From Bradyrhizobium erythrophlei (lineage in GTDB: Bacteria > Pseudomonadota > Alphaproteobacteria > Rhizobiales > Xanthobacteraceae), in assembly GCF_900129505.1 (NCBI RefSeq), contig NZ_LT670818.1, positions 3,162,001 to 3,226,000 of the forward strand: a stretch of 64,000 nucleotides of DNA, given 5' to 3'. The notes under the pieces were generated by a model. That model saw only the letters and a program-made list of their open reading frames with translations, ran no database searches and was not told the DNA's origin. The position numbers and the translations under genes are program-made. Of the stretch, positions 1 to 8,353 are shown piece after piece (the stretch's first letter is position 1; every line of letters starts with the position of its first letter).

Positions 1-5
1 GCGCT

Positions 6-72
6 ATGGATTGCTTCGCGGAGCCTGTCATCGGGCGGCGCTTCGCGCCGACCCGTTGGCTCGCAATGACGG
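6..72. repeat. Dispersed palindromic repeat, family A, copy 1
   Basis: This stretch (ATGGATTGCTTCGCGGAGCC, a GC hairpin, then CCCGTTGGCTCGCAATGACG) is nearly identical to 60821..60886, and its tail resembles 37525..37575. It lies just downstream of the thioesterase gene on the minus strand and encodes nothing recognisable. Confidence 0.8.
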
Positions 73-95
73 GGAGGCAGGCCAGCCCCGCTCCC

Positions 96-518
96 TCAAT
101 CGCTCTTCAATATCTTGAACACGCCGCTGGCCATGGCGATGCAGCGTTTATCGACGGTGATTTCCGTGGTGATGAAGATCAGGCTCCGCGTGGAGCGGAC
201 CACGTGCGGCTTGGAAATCAGGGTCTCGCCGATCTTGCCGGCCTCGACAAAATGGGTGTCCATCTGGACGGTCGCCAGTGTCGGCTTGCCCGATACGTAT
301 CGCGCGGTCATGCCGCAGGTGCGGTCCGCGAACGTCATGAGAACGCCGCCCTGCACCAGGCCGCGGCGGTTGTGATGCTTGTCCTGCGCCACAAGCGCAT
401 ATTCATGTTCGCCCGCGACGACCCGCTGCCACAGCGGTCCGATCAGATACAGGAACCCGGTGGTCTCGACCACGGTCCAGCCGGAGGCCTTGAGTGTCGC
501 CGTGGCCTTGTCGGTCAT
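96..518 (-). CDS. PaaI-type hotdog-fold thioesterase
   Basis: A 140-residue protein with the features of the small single-domain hotdog thioesterases (PaaI/YbgC type), which hydrolyse acyl-CoA thioesters in the cytoplasm. The region NRRGLVQGGVLMTFADRTCG (residues 50-69) corresponds to the active-site helix start, with the GG pair and the downstream Asp, and MDTHFVEAG (86-94) is the usual following strand. The His often seen before the GG is replaced by Gln. The reading frame is open 36 codons further upstream, but the ATG at 518 starts the protein where the family starts; the extra residues are Arg-rich and unlike a coding N-terminus. Substrate cannot be read from sequence. It is divergent from the NUDIX gene. 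Confidence 0.85.
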   Translation of the reverse strand: MTDKATATLKASGWTVVETTGFLYLIGPLWQRVVAGEHEYALVAQDKHHNRRGLVQGGVLMTFADRTCGMTARYVSGKPTLATVQMDTHFVEAGKIGETLISKPHVVRSTRSLIFITTEITVDKRCIAMASGVFKILKSD

Positions 519-598
519 GTCAGCTATTCCGGTTGGACGACGCGTTCGGAGGGGGCGAAGGCATTTCATCAGTCGCCGGCGTGTTGTAGTCAAGCGGG

Positions 599-1231
599 AT
601 GACCAGGCCGTTCGACGATGCCACACGGCGGAATATCGCGGCGCGTTGCGCCGGCTTCGCGCGACTTCCGGAAGACGAACCAGCGGGATCGCTGAAGCGC
701 GCCGCGGTCGCGATCGCGCTGGTCGAGGCCGGCGATGGTGGAAACGGAACGGCGCTGTTGCTGACGCTGCGCGCCGCCAGCCTGCGCGCCCATCGCGGTC
801 AATGGGCGCTGCCGGGCGGACGCTGCGACCGCGGCGAAACGGCGATCGATGCTGCGCTGCGCGAATTGCACGAGGAACTCGGCCTCGAACTGAACCCCAA
901 CGCGGTGCTGGGCCTGCTCGATGATTACCCGACCCGCTCGGGCTATCTGATCACCCCGGTGGTGGTGTGGGCGGAGGCGAGTGCCGTGATATCGCCCAAT
1001 CCGCAGGAGGTCGCCTCCGTGCACCGGATCGGGCTCGATGCCATCGAGCACGCGCACGCCTTCGATTTCACCGCGATACCCGAGAGCACGCGGCGCGTGA
1101 TCCGCTTTCATCACGATGGCGGCATCATTCATGCGCCGACGGCGGCGCTGATCTATCAGTTTCGCGAGGTGCTGGCCGGGCGCGATACCCGCGTCGCCGA
1201 GCTGGAACAGCCGGTGTTTGCCTGGAAGTAG
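599..1231 (+). CDS. NUDIX hydrolase, CoA pyrophosphatase-like
   Basis: A 210-residue NUDIX protein. The NUDIX box is complete: G74, five residues, E80, seven residues, then REL-HEELGL (88-96), so the metal-binding glutamates are all present. Just before it, LLLTLRAASLRAHRGQWALP (residues 53-72) matches the LLTxRSxxLRxHxGxxxxPGG signature of the NudL/YeaB branch, which splits coenzyme A to 4'-phosphopantetheine and 3',5'-ADP. The CoA assignment is inference from that signature. It starts at an ATG and ends shortly before the next gene, possibly in one transcript with it. Confidence 0.88.
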   Translation: MTRPFDDATRRNIAARCAGFARLPEDEPAGSLKRAAVAIALVEAGDGGNGTALLLTLRAASLRAHRGQWALPGGRCDRGETAIDAALRELHEELGLELNPNAVLGLLDDYPTRSGYLITPVVVWAEASAVISPNPQEVASVHRIGLDAIEHAHAFDFTAIPESTRRVIRFHHDGGIIHAPTAALIYQFREVLAGRDTRVAELEQPVFAWK

Positions 1232-1256
1232 CCGCGGTTTGGGCTACAACGGACCG

Positions 1257-2456
1257 ATGCGCCATCAACCGATTCGCCATCCAAGCTATTTCGCGCTCGC
1301 GCTGCTTTTAATGGCGCCGCAGGCCGCGGCGATGGATGCCGTGCCAATGCCATCAGCCGCTTCCGGCGCGATGGCGCAGGCGGCCTCGCCCCAGGCGGTC
1401 GCCGAATATCGCCGCTTGCTGAAGGCGTATCAGGAAGCCCGTGCGACGTATGAAGAGGAGGCCAGCGCCTACTGGACGTCGATCGCCGAGAAGCGGCGCG
1501 GTCGCAACGCCAAGCGGCGCGAGCATCTCGCCATCGGGCTCGACGATTATGTGCTGACCCAGCCGCCGGTCTATGCCGGGCCGAAACGGCCGGTGAATCC
1601 GGAGCCGTCGGCCGAGCCCGAACGTCCGCCCCGCGAGCGCAAATATATCCCCGTGGTCGCCGATCTTCTGAAAGCAGCCGCCGAGCATTTCCAGTTCGTG
1701 CCGCAGCGGCCTACAAGCGAAATCGAGTTCAAGCGCGCCTATGCCCACACAGCCTCGGACGCTGGGTTGACGCGCGAGCAGGCGGTGCGCGTCTATGCGT
1801 TCGAGACCGGCGGCAACGGCAATCACGACATGCAATCGGGGCTGGAGTATTCGCGGGCCGCGCGCGCGATCTCCACCGCGATCGGCTATAACCAGCTGCT
1901 CACCACCAACAGCGTCGAACTGCTCGCCGAACAGGGCCGCGAATTCGTCCGCGCGCTCACCGAGAAAGCGGCGCAATTATCCGGCAGTCAGCGCGCCGCG
2001 ATGGAGCACAAGATCGCCGTGCTGAAGCGGATGGTGGCACTGGCGCGCTCGGTGCCGGACGAATGGGGGCTGCACGAGAAGATCGGCGATACACCGCAGG
2101 GCTGGGCCATCCATGCCATGGTGCTGGACATTGACGTCGGCCCGCTGCTGCAGACCCACAAGCTCCTGACCTCGGTGATCTTCGCGCGCGCCAAGGGCTA
2201 CACCAAGCCGCTCACCGCCGCCGAACTGGAGATGATGAACCTGACCGGCGACGGCACCGGGCTAGACATGGTGACGATGCCGCAGGCGCTGCGCGAGCAG
2301 GTCCCCACCGCGAATTTCTTCCAGCGCTCGGGCTATGAGCGCAATCCGGTGGCGATCCGCCACAACACGGTGGCCAAGCTGCTCGCCATCACCGACTCCA
2401 GGATGGACAGCAACAGCCGCCTGCCCGGCGCAAAGGAGCTGGCAGCGGCGTTTTAG
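1257..2456 (+). CDS. Secreted protein of unknown function with a lysozyme-like motif
   Basis: A 399-residue protein of a family I have seen only as hypothetical in Bradyrhizobium relatives. The ATG at 1257 gives a clean signal peptide ending near APQAAA (residue 25), so export is likely; the frame is open 13 codons upstream but that form would bury the signal. A charged helical segment (about 45-95) and a Pro/Glu-rich linker precede the conserved half. In that half VYAFETGGNGN, followed about 20 residues later by ISTAIGYNQLL, resembles the catalytic Glu and Gln loop of lysozyme-fold transglycosylases. Peptidoglycan cleavage is therefore possible but unproven. Confidence 0.75.
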   Translation: MRHQPIRHPSYFALALLLMAPQAAAMDAVPMPSAASGAMAQAASPQAVAEYRRLLKAYQEARATYEEEASAYWTSIAEKRRGRNAKRREHLAIGLDDYVLTQPPVYAGPKRPVNPEPSAEPERPPRERKYIPVVADLLKAAAEHFQFVPQRPTSEIEFKRAYAHTASDAGLTREQAVRVYAFETGGNGNHDMQSGLEYSRAARAISTAIGYNQLLTTNSVELLAEQGREFVRALTEKAAQLSGSQRAAMEHKIAVLKRMVALARSVPDEWGLHEKIGDTPQGWAIHAMVLDIDVGPLLQTHKLLTSVIFARAKGYTKPLTAAELEMMNLTGDGTGLDMVTMPQALREQVPTANFFQRSGYERNPVAIRHNTVAKLLAITDSRMDSNSRLPGAKELAAAF

Positions 2457-2475
2457 CTCGGCGTCTCAGTCCTAT

Positions 2476-2570
2476 CGTCATGCCCGCGAAGGCATCCAGT
2501 AACCCGCACCGCCGGAATAATATCCCGGGCGGCGCGGCGTACTGGATCATCCGCTTTCGCGGATGATGAC
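2476..2570. repeat. Dispersed palindromic repeat, family B, copy 1
   Basis: Composite element of two outward hairpins: CGTCATGCCCGCGAAGGCAT at the left, GGCGTACTGGATCATCCGC and CGGATGATGAC at the right. The same left arm, the GCGGCGTACTGGAT core and the right arm recur at 33299..33399 and 36777..36884, with partial copies at 8318..8342 and 56908..57000. It lies between the ends of two convergent genes. Confidence 0.85.
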
Positions 2571-2594
2571 ATCATAACGTTACGCCGCTTCAGC

Positions 2595-2906
2595 TCAATC
2601 CGACCCGAACATGAATTTGCCGTCACCTTCGAGAAACGGCCCGGTCCGCATGTAGAGTTGTCCGTTCTGGCCAATGAAGAACAAGGTGCCCTTGGGCACC
2701 TTCTTGGCGCCCTTCAAGAGCAGGCCCGCATTGTTGGTGCCCATCTTGTAGGAAAAGGTCTTGCCTTCCTTGTCGTAGCCATAGCCCACGTCCGGCTTCA
2801 GCTCCCAGGGCGTCGGCGCGGCGGCTTCCGCGAAGGCGGCTGTCGTCAATGCGGCGCCCGCCAGCGCGGCTGCGATTAGCAATGTCCTGGTCGATAATCT
2901 CGTCAT
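2595..2906 (-). CDS. Small secreted protein of unknown function
   Basis: A 103-residue protein with an obvious signal peptide (MTRLSTRTLLIAAALAGAAL, cleavage near AFA-EAAA, about residue 26). The mature part is about 75 residues, Gly/Lys-rich, with no cysteine, and reads like a small beta-sheet protein (YGYDKEGKTFSYKMG, FFIGQNGQLYMRTG). The frame is open 65 codons upstream, but the ATG at 2906 gives the signal peptide. I recognise it as a conserved hypothetical of Bradyrhizobium-type genomes and cannot assign a role. It is divergent from the next secreted protein. Confidence 0.75.
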   Translation of the reverse strand: MTRLSTRTLLIAAALAGAALTTAAFAEAAAPTPWELKPDVGYGYDKEGKTFSYKMGTNNAGLLLKGAKKVPKGTLFFIGQNGQLYMRTGPFLEGDGKFMFGSD

Positions 2907-3124
2907 CCTGCATGCTCCCCAAAGGTCCGAAAAATCTGGTCTGCCATGGCGCCCAGCCATGTCCGAACAAAACACGAACGCTGATCTCGCGTCAATACGA
3001 CAAGCCTGTTCGACGCGCGGCGCGCCGTTCAAGAGTTTGGGATTTCCCGCTGGTCCCTTCGCGACTATGTTCCGGTTTCGGGCTAGAAGAAACGCTTGCA
3101 AAGCACGTCACAGGGATGATTCGG

Positions 3125-3607
3125 ATGAACCACGTCATGAAAATTTGTTGTGTTGTCGCGTTGGGAATGGTGACGCTGGTGCCGGTCGCCCGGGCGGAGG
3201 ATTTGTTCAAACTGTCCAACAATCAGAGAATTTCCTGCAGCCGCGGCCTCGCCGCCGGCAAGCTCAATACCGCGACCTGCAAATCCTACACCTACATCTT
3301 CAATGTCAAGACGTCGGAGTATTACCGCTGCCAGGTCAGCCTGGCATTGACGCGCGACAACAAGGAAGTGATCAACGTCCAGACCGACGGCAGCTGCACC
3401 AAGAAGCCGCGCATCTTCGAGACCGATTCCAGTTACTCGTTCGACGCCACCGAAACCGAGCCGCCGAACACCAATTCGTTTTTCGGTCCTGGCGGCTACT
3501 CGATATGGGCGAGCGACAACACCGCGCAGAAGGTTCGCGGCTGCATCATCATCTCCTCCGGCCTCGGCTCCGATATCTCCAAATGCCTGGACATGACGTT
3601 CCAGTGA
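3125..3607 (+). CDS. Secreted Cys-containing protein of unknown function
   Basis: A 160-residue protein with a signal peptide (MNHVMKICCVVALGMVTLVP, cleavage after ARA). The mature domain holds six cysteines spaced along the chain (for example ISCSRG, ATCKSY, YRCQV, GSCTKK, RGCIII, SKCLDM), which would suit three disulphides in the periplasm. AGGG at 3112 is well placed for the ATG at 3125; ATGs at 3116 and 3137 are alternatives. No family recognised. It is transcribed away from the gene at 2595 and is followed by the TRAP-TAXI operon after about 165 bases. Confidence 0.75.
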   Translation: MNHVMKICCVVALGMVTLVPVARAEDLFKLSNNQRISCSRGLAAGKLNTATCKSYTYIFNVKTSEYYRCQVSLALTRDNKEVINVQTDGSCTKKPRIFETDSSYSFDATETEPPNTNSFFGPGGYSIWASDNTAQKVRGCIIISSGLGSDISKCLDMTFQ

Positions 3608-3772
3608 GCCGCATCGGCTGATCTGAAATCAGAGGCCCGGAGCTGTCTTGCGCGTGGCCGGCATCCCGCGCGCCGGCCCGAACGGCTGTTTTGCGCAACC
3701 CTGTTGGCCGATGGCATAGGTTGACCCCGGACCTCGCTCCGTCCAATTTCGCGGCCGTTTCTGGGGGGAATA

Positions 3773-4726
3773 ATGATCATGAATTCGAAATTGGTTGCGG
3801 CTGTCGCCGCGCTCGCGGTGGTTTTGTCGGCGCCTGCGGCGCGGGCACAAGCATTCATTAACGTGCTGACCGGCGGCACCTCCGGCGTGTATTATCCGCT
3901 CGGCGTCGCCATCGGAAAAATCTTCAGCGACAATATCCCCGACGTGAAGACCCAGGTGCAGGCCACCAAGGCGTCGGTCGAGAATCTGATCCTGCTGCAG
4001 CAGGGCCGCGGCGAGATCGCGTTTTCGCTCGGCGATTCCCTGAAAGCCGCCTGGGAGGGCGACGAAGAGGCGGGCTTCAAGTCGAAACTGGACAAGCTGC
4101 GCACCATCGGCGCGATCTATCCGAACTACATCCAGATCATCGCCACCGCCGACAGCGGCATCAAGACGCTGGCCGACCTCAAGGGCAAGAGCCTCTCGGT
4201 CGGCGCGCCCAAGTCGGGAACCGAACTCAACTCGCGCGCCATCCTCGCCGCGGCGGGGCTGAGTTACAAGGACATGGGCAAGGTCGAATATCTGCCGTTC
4301 GCGGAATCCGTCGACCTGATGAAGAACCGGCAGTTGAACGCGACGCTGCAATCGGCCGGCCTCGGGGTGGCCTCGCTGAAGGATCTGTCGACCTCGACCG
4401 AGATCAGCGTGGTGTCGGTGCCCAAGGAGGTGGTCGACAAGATCGGCGCGCCGTTCAAGTCGGTCATCATTCCCGCCAACACCTATACCGGCCAGGACAA
4501 GGACGTGCCGACCGCGGCGGTGATCAACTATCTCGTCACCAGTTCGGCCGTATCCGACGATCTTGCCTATCAAATGACCAAACTGATCTACGAGTCGCTG
4601 CCGGATCTGGCCAACGCGCATGCGGCCGGCAAGGAGATCAAGCTGGAGAACGCCGCGACTGGCAGTCCGGTGCCGCTCCACCCCGGCGCGATCCGCTATT
4701 ACAAGGAAAAGGGCCTGATCAAGTAG
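3773..4726 (+). CDS. TAXI-family TRAP transporter substrate-binding protein
   Basis: A 317-residue periplasmic solute receptor of the TRAP-associated extracytoplasmic immunogenic (TAXI) family. It has a signal peptide ending near APAARA-QA (residue 25) and the family's opening strand FINVLTGGTSGVYYPLG, followed by the LADLKGKSLSVGAPKSGTE hinge region. It should bind a small carboxylate or amino-acid-like substrate and hand it to the permease encoded next. GGGGGGAA precedes the ATG at 3773; a second ATG lies two codons on. The 180-base gap to the permease contains a hairpin with a T-run that may keep receptor mRNA in excess. Confidence 0.93.
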   Translation: MIMNSKLVAAVAALAVVLSAPAARAQAFINVLTGGTSGVYYPLGVAIGKIFSDNIPDVKTQVQATKASVENLILLQQGRGEIAFSLGDSLKAAWEGDEEAGFKSKLDKLRTIGAIYPNYIQIIATADSGIKTLADLKGKSLSVGAPKSGTELNSRAILAAAGLSYKDMGKVEYLPFAESVDLMKNRQLNATLQSAGLGVASLKDLSTSTEISVVSVPKEVVDKIGAPFKSVIIPANTYTGQDKDVPTAAVINYLVTSSAVSDDLAYQMTKLIYESLPDLANAHAAGKEIKLENAATGSPVPLHPGAIRYYKEKGLIK

Positions 4727-4745
4727 GTCCGCCGCGGACAGCCGT

Positions 4746-4787
4746 GGCCGGGCATCGTCGCAGCGGCGCCCGGCCAATCGATTTTTT
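4746..4787 (+). terminator. Intercistronic hairpin with T-run (probable attenuator)
   Basis: Arms GGCCGGGC (4746-4753) and GCCCGGCC (4768-4775) pair perfectly around a 14-base loop and are followed within seven bases by six T residues. It sits between the TAXI receptor gene and its permease, so it probably terminates a share of transcripts and gives more receptor than permease, as is common for binding-protein transport operons. The regulatory role is inference. Confidence 0.65.
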
Positions 4788-4905
4788 AGACGAATTTAAC
4801 TTTCTGGCGGGATGCGCGGTGCAGGTCCGCGCATGAATTATCCCAGGGCCGGGCGCCGATGCTATAAGGCGGTGGCTGGAGTTGGGTGCTGGGGAACGAC
4901 AAAAA

Positions 4906-7014
4906 ATGCTGCAGGCTGTGGGCGCAGAGGCGCCCGTCAAGGTTGAATTCGACAATTTCGAACACGGATTCCCGGAAGGTTTTGGCCCTGGCTTCTGGGG
5001 ACATCTGGCCTATGCGATCGGCATCCTGTTCGCGGCGTTCCAGCTCTATGTCGCGGCGTTCAACTATTTGCCGAGCCAGGTGGTGCGCGGCGTTCATGTC
5101 GGCTTCCTGATCCTGATGACCTTCGGCCTGATTGGCAACTTCACCGCCAGGAGCAATGTCGGCCGCGCGGCCGGCTGGCTGATCGGCAGCGTCGGATTCA
5201 TGTGCGGGCTCTATCAGTGGATCTTCTACGCCGACCTGATCGCGCGCGACGGCGATCCGACGCGGCTCGATCTCGTGGTCGGCACCGTGCTGGCTGTCCT
5301 GATCTTCGAAGGCACGCGGCGGCTGATGGGCCTTGCGCTGCCATTGATGTGCGGCGCCTGCATTCTCTACTGGTTCTTCGGTCAGTATCTGCCGGCGCCG
5401 TTCAACCATCGCGGCTACGGCTTCGACCAGATCATCACCCATCTTTCCTACGGCACCGAAGGTTTTTACGGCGTGCCGATCTACGTCTCGGCGACCTACA
5501 TCTTCCTGTTCATCCTGTTCGGCTCCTTCCTCGAGCGCGCCGGGATGATCCAGCTGTTCACCGATGTCTCGCTCGGCCTGTTCGGCGGCACCCGCGGCGG
5601 ACCGGCCAAGGTCGCGGTGTTCGCCTCCGGCATGATGGGAACGATCTCGGGCTCGGGCGTCGCCAATGTCGTTACCGTCGGCCAGTTCACGATTCCCCTG
5701 ATGATCAAGTTCGGCTATCGCCGCGCCTTCGCGGCGGGCGTCGAGGCCACCGCCTCGATGGGCGGACAGATCATGCCGCCGGTGATGGGCGCGGTCGCCT
5801 TCATCATGGCCGAGACGCTGGGGGTCGAATATTCCGTCATCGTCAAGGCCGCGGTGATCCCGGCGATCCTCTATTTCGCCTCCGCGTTCTGGATGGTGCA
5901 TCTGGAAGCCGGCAAATACGGCCTCGTCGGCATGAAGAGAGCCGAAATCCCGAGCGCCTGGAAGGCGCTGGTGGCGCGCTGGTATCTGGTGTTGCCGCTG
6001 GCGGCGCTGGTCTACATGCTGTTCGAGGGCTTTACGCCGCTCTATGCCGGCAGCATGGGCCTGGCGCTGACGGTGGCGCTGATCCTGGGCGCCAGCATTA
6101 CACTCGGCTTCTCCAACAATGCGTTGCGCTACATTTTCTGGATCGGGCTCGCGCTGGTCGTCGCCGCGGTGTCGCACAGCGGCCTGGAGATCATTCCGGT
6201 GGCGGGCGTGGTCGGCGTTCTCGTGCTGATCTCGGCGCTGACGCGCGGTGGCCGGGCGACGCTCGCGGCATGCCGCGATTCGCTCGCCGACAGCTCCAAA
6301 TCGGCGCTCACCGTCGGCATGGCCTGCGCCATCGTCGGCGCCATCATCGGCATGATGTCGCAGACCGGTGTCGGCACCATCTTCGGCAGCTGGGTCATTG
6401 GCCTCGGGGCCAAGAGCCTGTTCCTCGCGCTGGTCATGACCATGCTGCTGTCGATCCTGCTCGGCACCGGCATCCCGACCATTCCGACCTACATCATCAC
6501 GGCGGCGCTCGCCGCGCCGGCCTTGGCGAAGCTCGGCGTGCCGCTGATCGAGAGCCACATGTTCGCGTTCTATTACGGCATCATGGCGGACCTCTCGCCG
6601 CCGGTGGCGCTGGCGGCGCTGGCGGCAGCCCCGATCGCCAGGGAAAACCCCGACAAGATCGGCTGGGAGGCGATGCGTATCGCGCTCGCCGGCTACGTGA
6701 TTCCGTTCATCTTCGTCTATTCGCCGGCGCTGATGCTGCAGGCCGGCGATCCCATGGCCGTCCAGCTTGGATTCTACGGAGCGGTCGCGCTGGCGACCTT
6801 CAAGGCGCTGGTCGCCATCGCTTTGTTCGGCATGGTCGCGATCGGCTTCCTCTTTACCAACATGACGCTGGCCGAACGCGTCGTTGCCCTGCTGGCGGCG
6901 CTTTGCCTGCTCGGCGATTTCCGGTTCAGCGACACCCTGGGCTTCGCGCTGACGGCCGCGATCGTGCTGTGGCAATGGCGGCAGCGTGCGCCCACCGCGG
7001 CGGCGCCGGTTTGA
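4906..7014 (+). CDS. TRAP transporter fused permease (4TM plus 12TM)
   Basis: A 702-residue integral membrane protein of the TRAP-TAXI type, in which the small DctQ-like and large DctM-like subunits are fused. The first about 160 residues carry the four-helix DctQ-like part; the rest is the large subunit with typical Gly-rich segments (GMMGTISGSGVANVVTVG, ATASMGGQIMPPVMGAVAFI, GTGIPTIPTYII, ADLSPPVALAALAAAPIA). It uses an ion gradient to import the solute bound by the TAXI receptor. I chose the ATG at 4906, with GGGGAA nine bases upstream, over a TTG at 4882. Its stop overlaps the start of the DUF1850 gene. Confidence 0.93.
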   Translation: MLQAVGAEAPVKVEFDNFEHGFPEGFGPGFWGHLAYAIGILFAAFQLYVAAFNYLPSQVVRGVHVGFLILMTFGLIGNFTARSNVGRAAGWLIGSVGFMCGLYQWIFYADLIARDGDPTRLDLVVGTVLAVLIFEGTRRLMGLALPLMCGACILYWFFGQYLPAPFNHRGYGFDQIITHLSYGTEGFYGVPIYVSATYIFLFILFGSFLERAGMIQLFTDVSLGLFGGTRGGPAKVAVFASGMMGTISGSGVANVVTVGQFTIPLMIKFGYRRAFAAGVEATASMGGQIMPPVMGAVAFIMAETLGVEYSVIVKAAVIPAILYFASAFWMVHLEAGKYGLVGMKRAEIPSAWKALVARWYLVLPLAALVYMLFEGFTPLYAGSMGLALTVALILGASITLGFSNNALRYIFWIGLALVVAAVSHSGLEIIPVAGVVGVLVLISALTRGGRATLAACRDSLADSSKSALTVGMACAIVGAIIGMMSQTGVGTIFGSWVIGLGAKSLFLALVMTMLLSILLGTGIPTIPTYIITAALAAPALAKLGVPLIESHMFAFYYGIMADLSPPVALAALAAAPIARENPDKIGWEAMRIALAGYVIPFIFVYSPALMLQAGDPMAVQLGFYGAVALATFKALVAIALFGMVAIGFLFTNMTLAERVVALLAALCLLGDFRFSDTLGFALTAAIVLWQWRQRAPTAAAPV

Positions 7015-7385
7015 GCCTTTGCCTCGCTTCGCTGGGCGTGGTGAAGACGCTGTCGATCGCGGCGTTCACGCTGGTGTGGACGCACTCGGTCGAAAAAGTC
7101 GACTGGCAGGAAGACTGGCGCGTCACCCCACACGGGCTGCAACTGGTGCAGGCGCGGGTCAAGGGCTCGGGCGCGGGGATGGAGCCGCCGCCGGAGGCGC
7201 GGCTCGTCGACGGCTGGTTTCAATGGCAGCCCGCGCGCCCACCGATGCCGCAAGTGCTGCTCGGCAATTCCGGCGCCGCCGGTGAATGGCGGCTGTGCAA
7301 CGACGGGAGTTGCCGGACGCTGTCGGAGATTTTAGGGCATCCGATCGGAGCGAATGTGACGACGATGCAGGCATGTGATCCGTAG
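7011..7385 (+). CDS. DUF1850 domain protein of the TRAP-TAXI operon
   Basis: A protein of about 124 residues in the DUF1850 family, which is regularly encoded next to TAXI-type TRAP permeases and is presumed to assist that transporter. The core reads FTLVWTHSVEKVDWQEDW, then GLQLVQARVKGSGAGMEPPP, then the WRLC segment near the end. The start is uncertain: a TTG at 7011 overlaps the permease stop (TTGA) and gives MSLCLASLGVVKTL; a GTG at 7038 or an ATG at 6975 inside the permease gene are alternatives. The short hydrophobic N-terminus may be a signal or anchor. Confidence 0.85.
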   Translation: MSLCLASLGVVKTLSIAAFTLVWTHSVEKVDWQEDWRVTPHGLQLVQARVKGSGAGMEPPPEARLVDGWFQWQPARPPMPQVLLGNSGAAGEWRLCNDGSCRTLSEILGHPIGANVTTMQACDP

Positions 7386-7391
7386 TAATTC

Positions 7392-7474
7392 GTAGCGCCC
7401 GGATGAAGCGAAGCGCAATCCGGGGAGCCGCACGGAAAGAATCCCGGATTTCGCTAACGCTCCATCAGGGCTAC
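7392..7474. repeat. Dispersed palindromic repeat, family D
   Basis: CGCCCGGATGAAGCGAAGCG, CAATCCGGG, a spacer, then ATCCCGGATTTCGCTAACGC and TCCATCAGGGCTAC form an imperfect inverted repeat of the CCCGGATGAGCGAAGC type seen often in this bacterial group. Only one copy lies in the window. It separates the TRAP operon from the SDR gene. Confidence 0.6.
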
Positions 7475-7516
7475 CATTGCTGCGAAGGATAACGATAAAA
7501 ACACAGGGAGACGTCG

Positions 7517-8302
7517 ATGGATCGGCTAAAAGGCAAAACCGCGCTCGTGGTCGGCGCCGGCTCGATCGGGCCGGGCTGGGGCAACGGCAAGGCTACCGCG
7601 GTGACCTTTGCGCGCGAGGGCGCGCAGGTGTTCTGCGTCGACCGCAACGGCGCCGCTGCGGAAGAGACCGCTGAAATCATCGCTTCCGAAGGCGGCAATG
7701 CCACCGCGTTCACCGCCGACGTCTCCCGCGCCGGGGATGTCGAGGCAATGGTTGCGGCGTGCCTGAAGGCCTACGGCTGCATCGACGTGCTCGACAACAA
7801 TGTCGGCATTGCCGAGATGGGCAGCGTGGTCGATGTCACGGAAGCCGAGTGGGACCGCGTCTTCGCAGTCAACCTCAAGAGCGCGTTCCTCGCCATGAAA
7901 CATGTGATTCCCGTGATGGTGCGGCAGGGCGGCGGCTCGATCGCCTCGATCCGGCATACCGGCGTGTCCTACGTCACCTACGCCGCCACCAAGGCCGCGA
8001 TGAACCAGATGACGCGCACCACGGCGGTCGAATTCGCCCCGCAACACGTCCGGGTCAATGCGGTGTTGCCGGGCCTGATGAAAACGCCGATGGTGGAGCA
8101 TTCGGCAGGACTGGCGTCGAGCTACGCCAAGGGCGACGTCGAGGCGATGTGGCGCGCGCGCGACGCGCAGGTGCCGATGGGGCACATGGGCGAAGCCTGG
8201 GACGTCGCCCATGCGGCGCTGTTTTTAGCCTCCGACGATGCGAAATACGTCACCGGCATCGAACTGGTGGTCGATGGCGGGATCACGCTCAAGATGAGTT
8301 GA
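7517..8302 (+). CDS. SDR family NAD(P)-dependent oxidoreductase
   Basis: A 261-residue classical short-chain dehydrogenase/reductase. The nucleotide-binding turn is VGAGSIGPGWGNGKA (residues 12-26), longer than the usual TGxxxGxG. The NNAG strand appears as NNVG, the catalytic Ser lies in GGSIAS and the catalytic pair is YAATK. The C-terminal segment YVTGIELVVDGG is the usual substrate-side ending. GGGAG is seven bases before the ATG. It stands alone between two repeats, so the substrate cannot be inferred from context. Confidence 0.9.
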   Translation: MDRLKGKTALVVGAGSIGPGWGNGKATAVTFAREGAQVFCVDRNGAAAEETAEIIASEGGNATAFTADVSRAGDVEAMVAACLKAYGCIDVLDNNVGIAEMGSVVDVTEAEWDRVFAVNLKSAFLAMKHVIPVMVRQGGGSIASIRHTGVSYVTYAATKAAMNQMTRTTAVEFAPQHVRVNAVLPGLMKTPMVEHSAGLASSYAKGDVEAMWRARDAQVPMGHMGEAWDVAHAALFLASDDAKYVTGIELVVDGGITLKMS

Positions 8303-8317
8303 GCCAACCAATCTCTA

Positions 8318-8342
8318 TCGTCGTCCCTGCGAAAGCAGGGAC
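8318..8342. repeat. Family B repeat, single-arm fragment
   Basis: TCGTCGTCCCTGCGAAAGCA GGGAC is one hairpin arm of the composite repeat found complete at 33299 and 36777. It lies between the convergent SDR and antiporter genes and could also slow transcription there. Confidence 0.6.
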
Positions 8343-8353
8343 AGCCAGGAAAA

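Noticed and set aside
4786..6975. A 729-codon open frame antisense to the TRAP permease
   Set aside because: The translation is almost entirely Arg, His, Gln, Asp and Glu with no domain; the permease on the other strand is unmistakable. The same applies to the long antisense frames over prpE (11574..13697) and ilvD (62279..63970).
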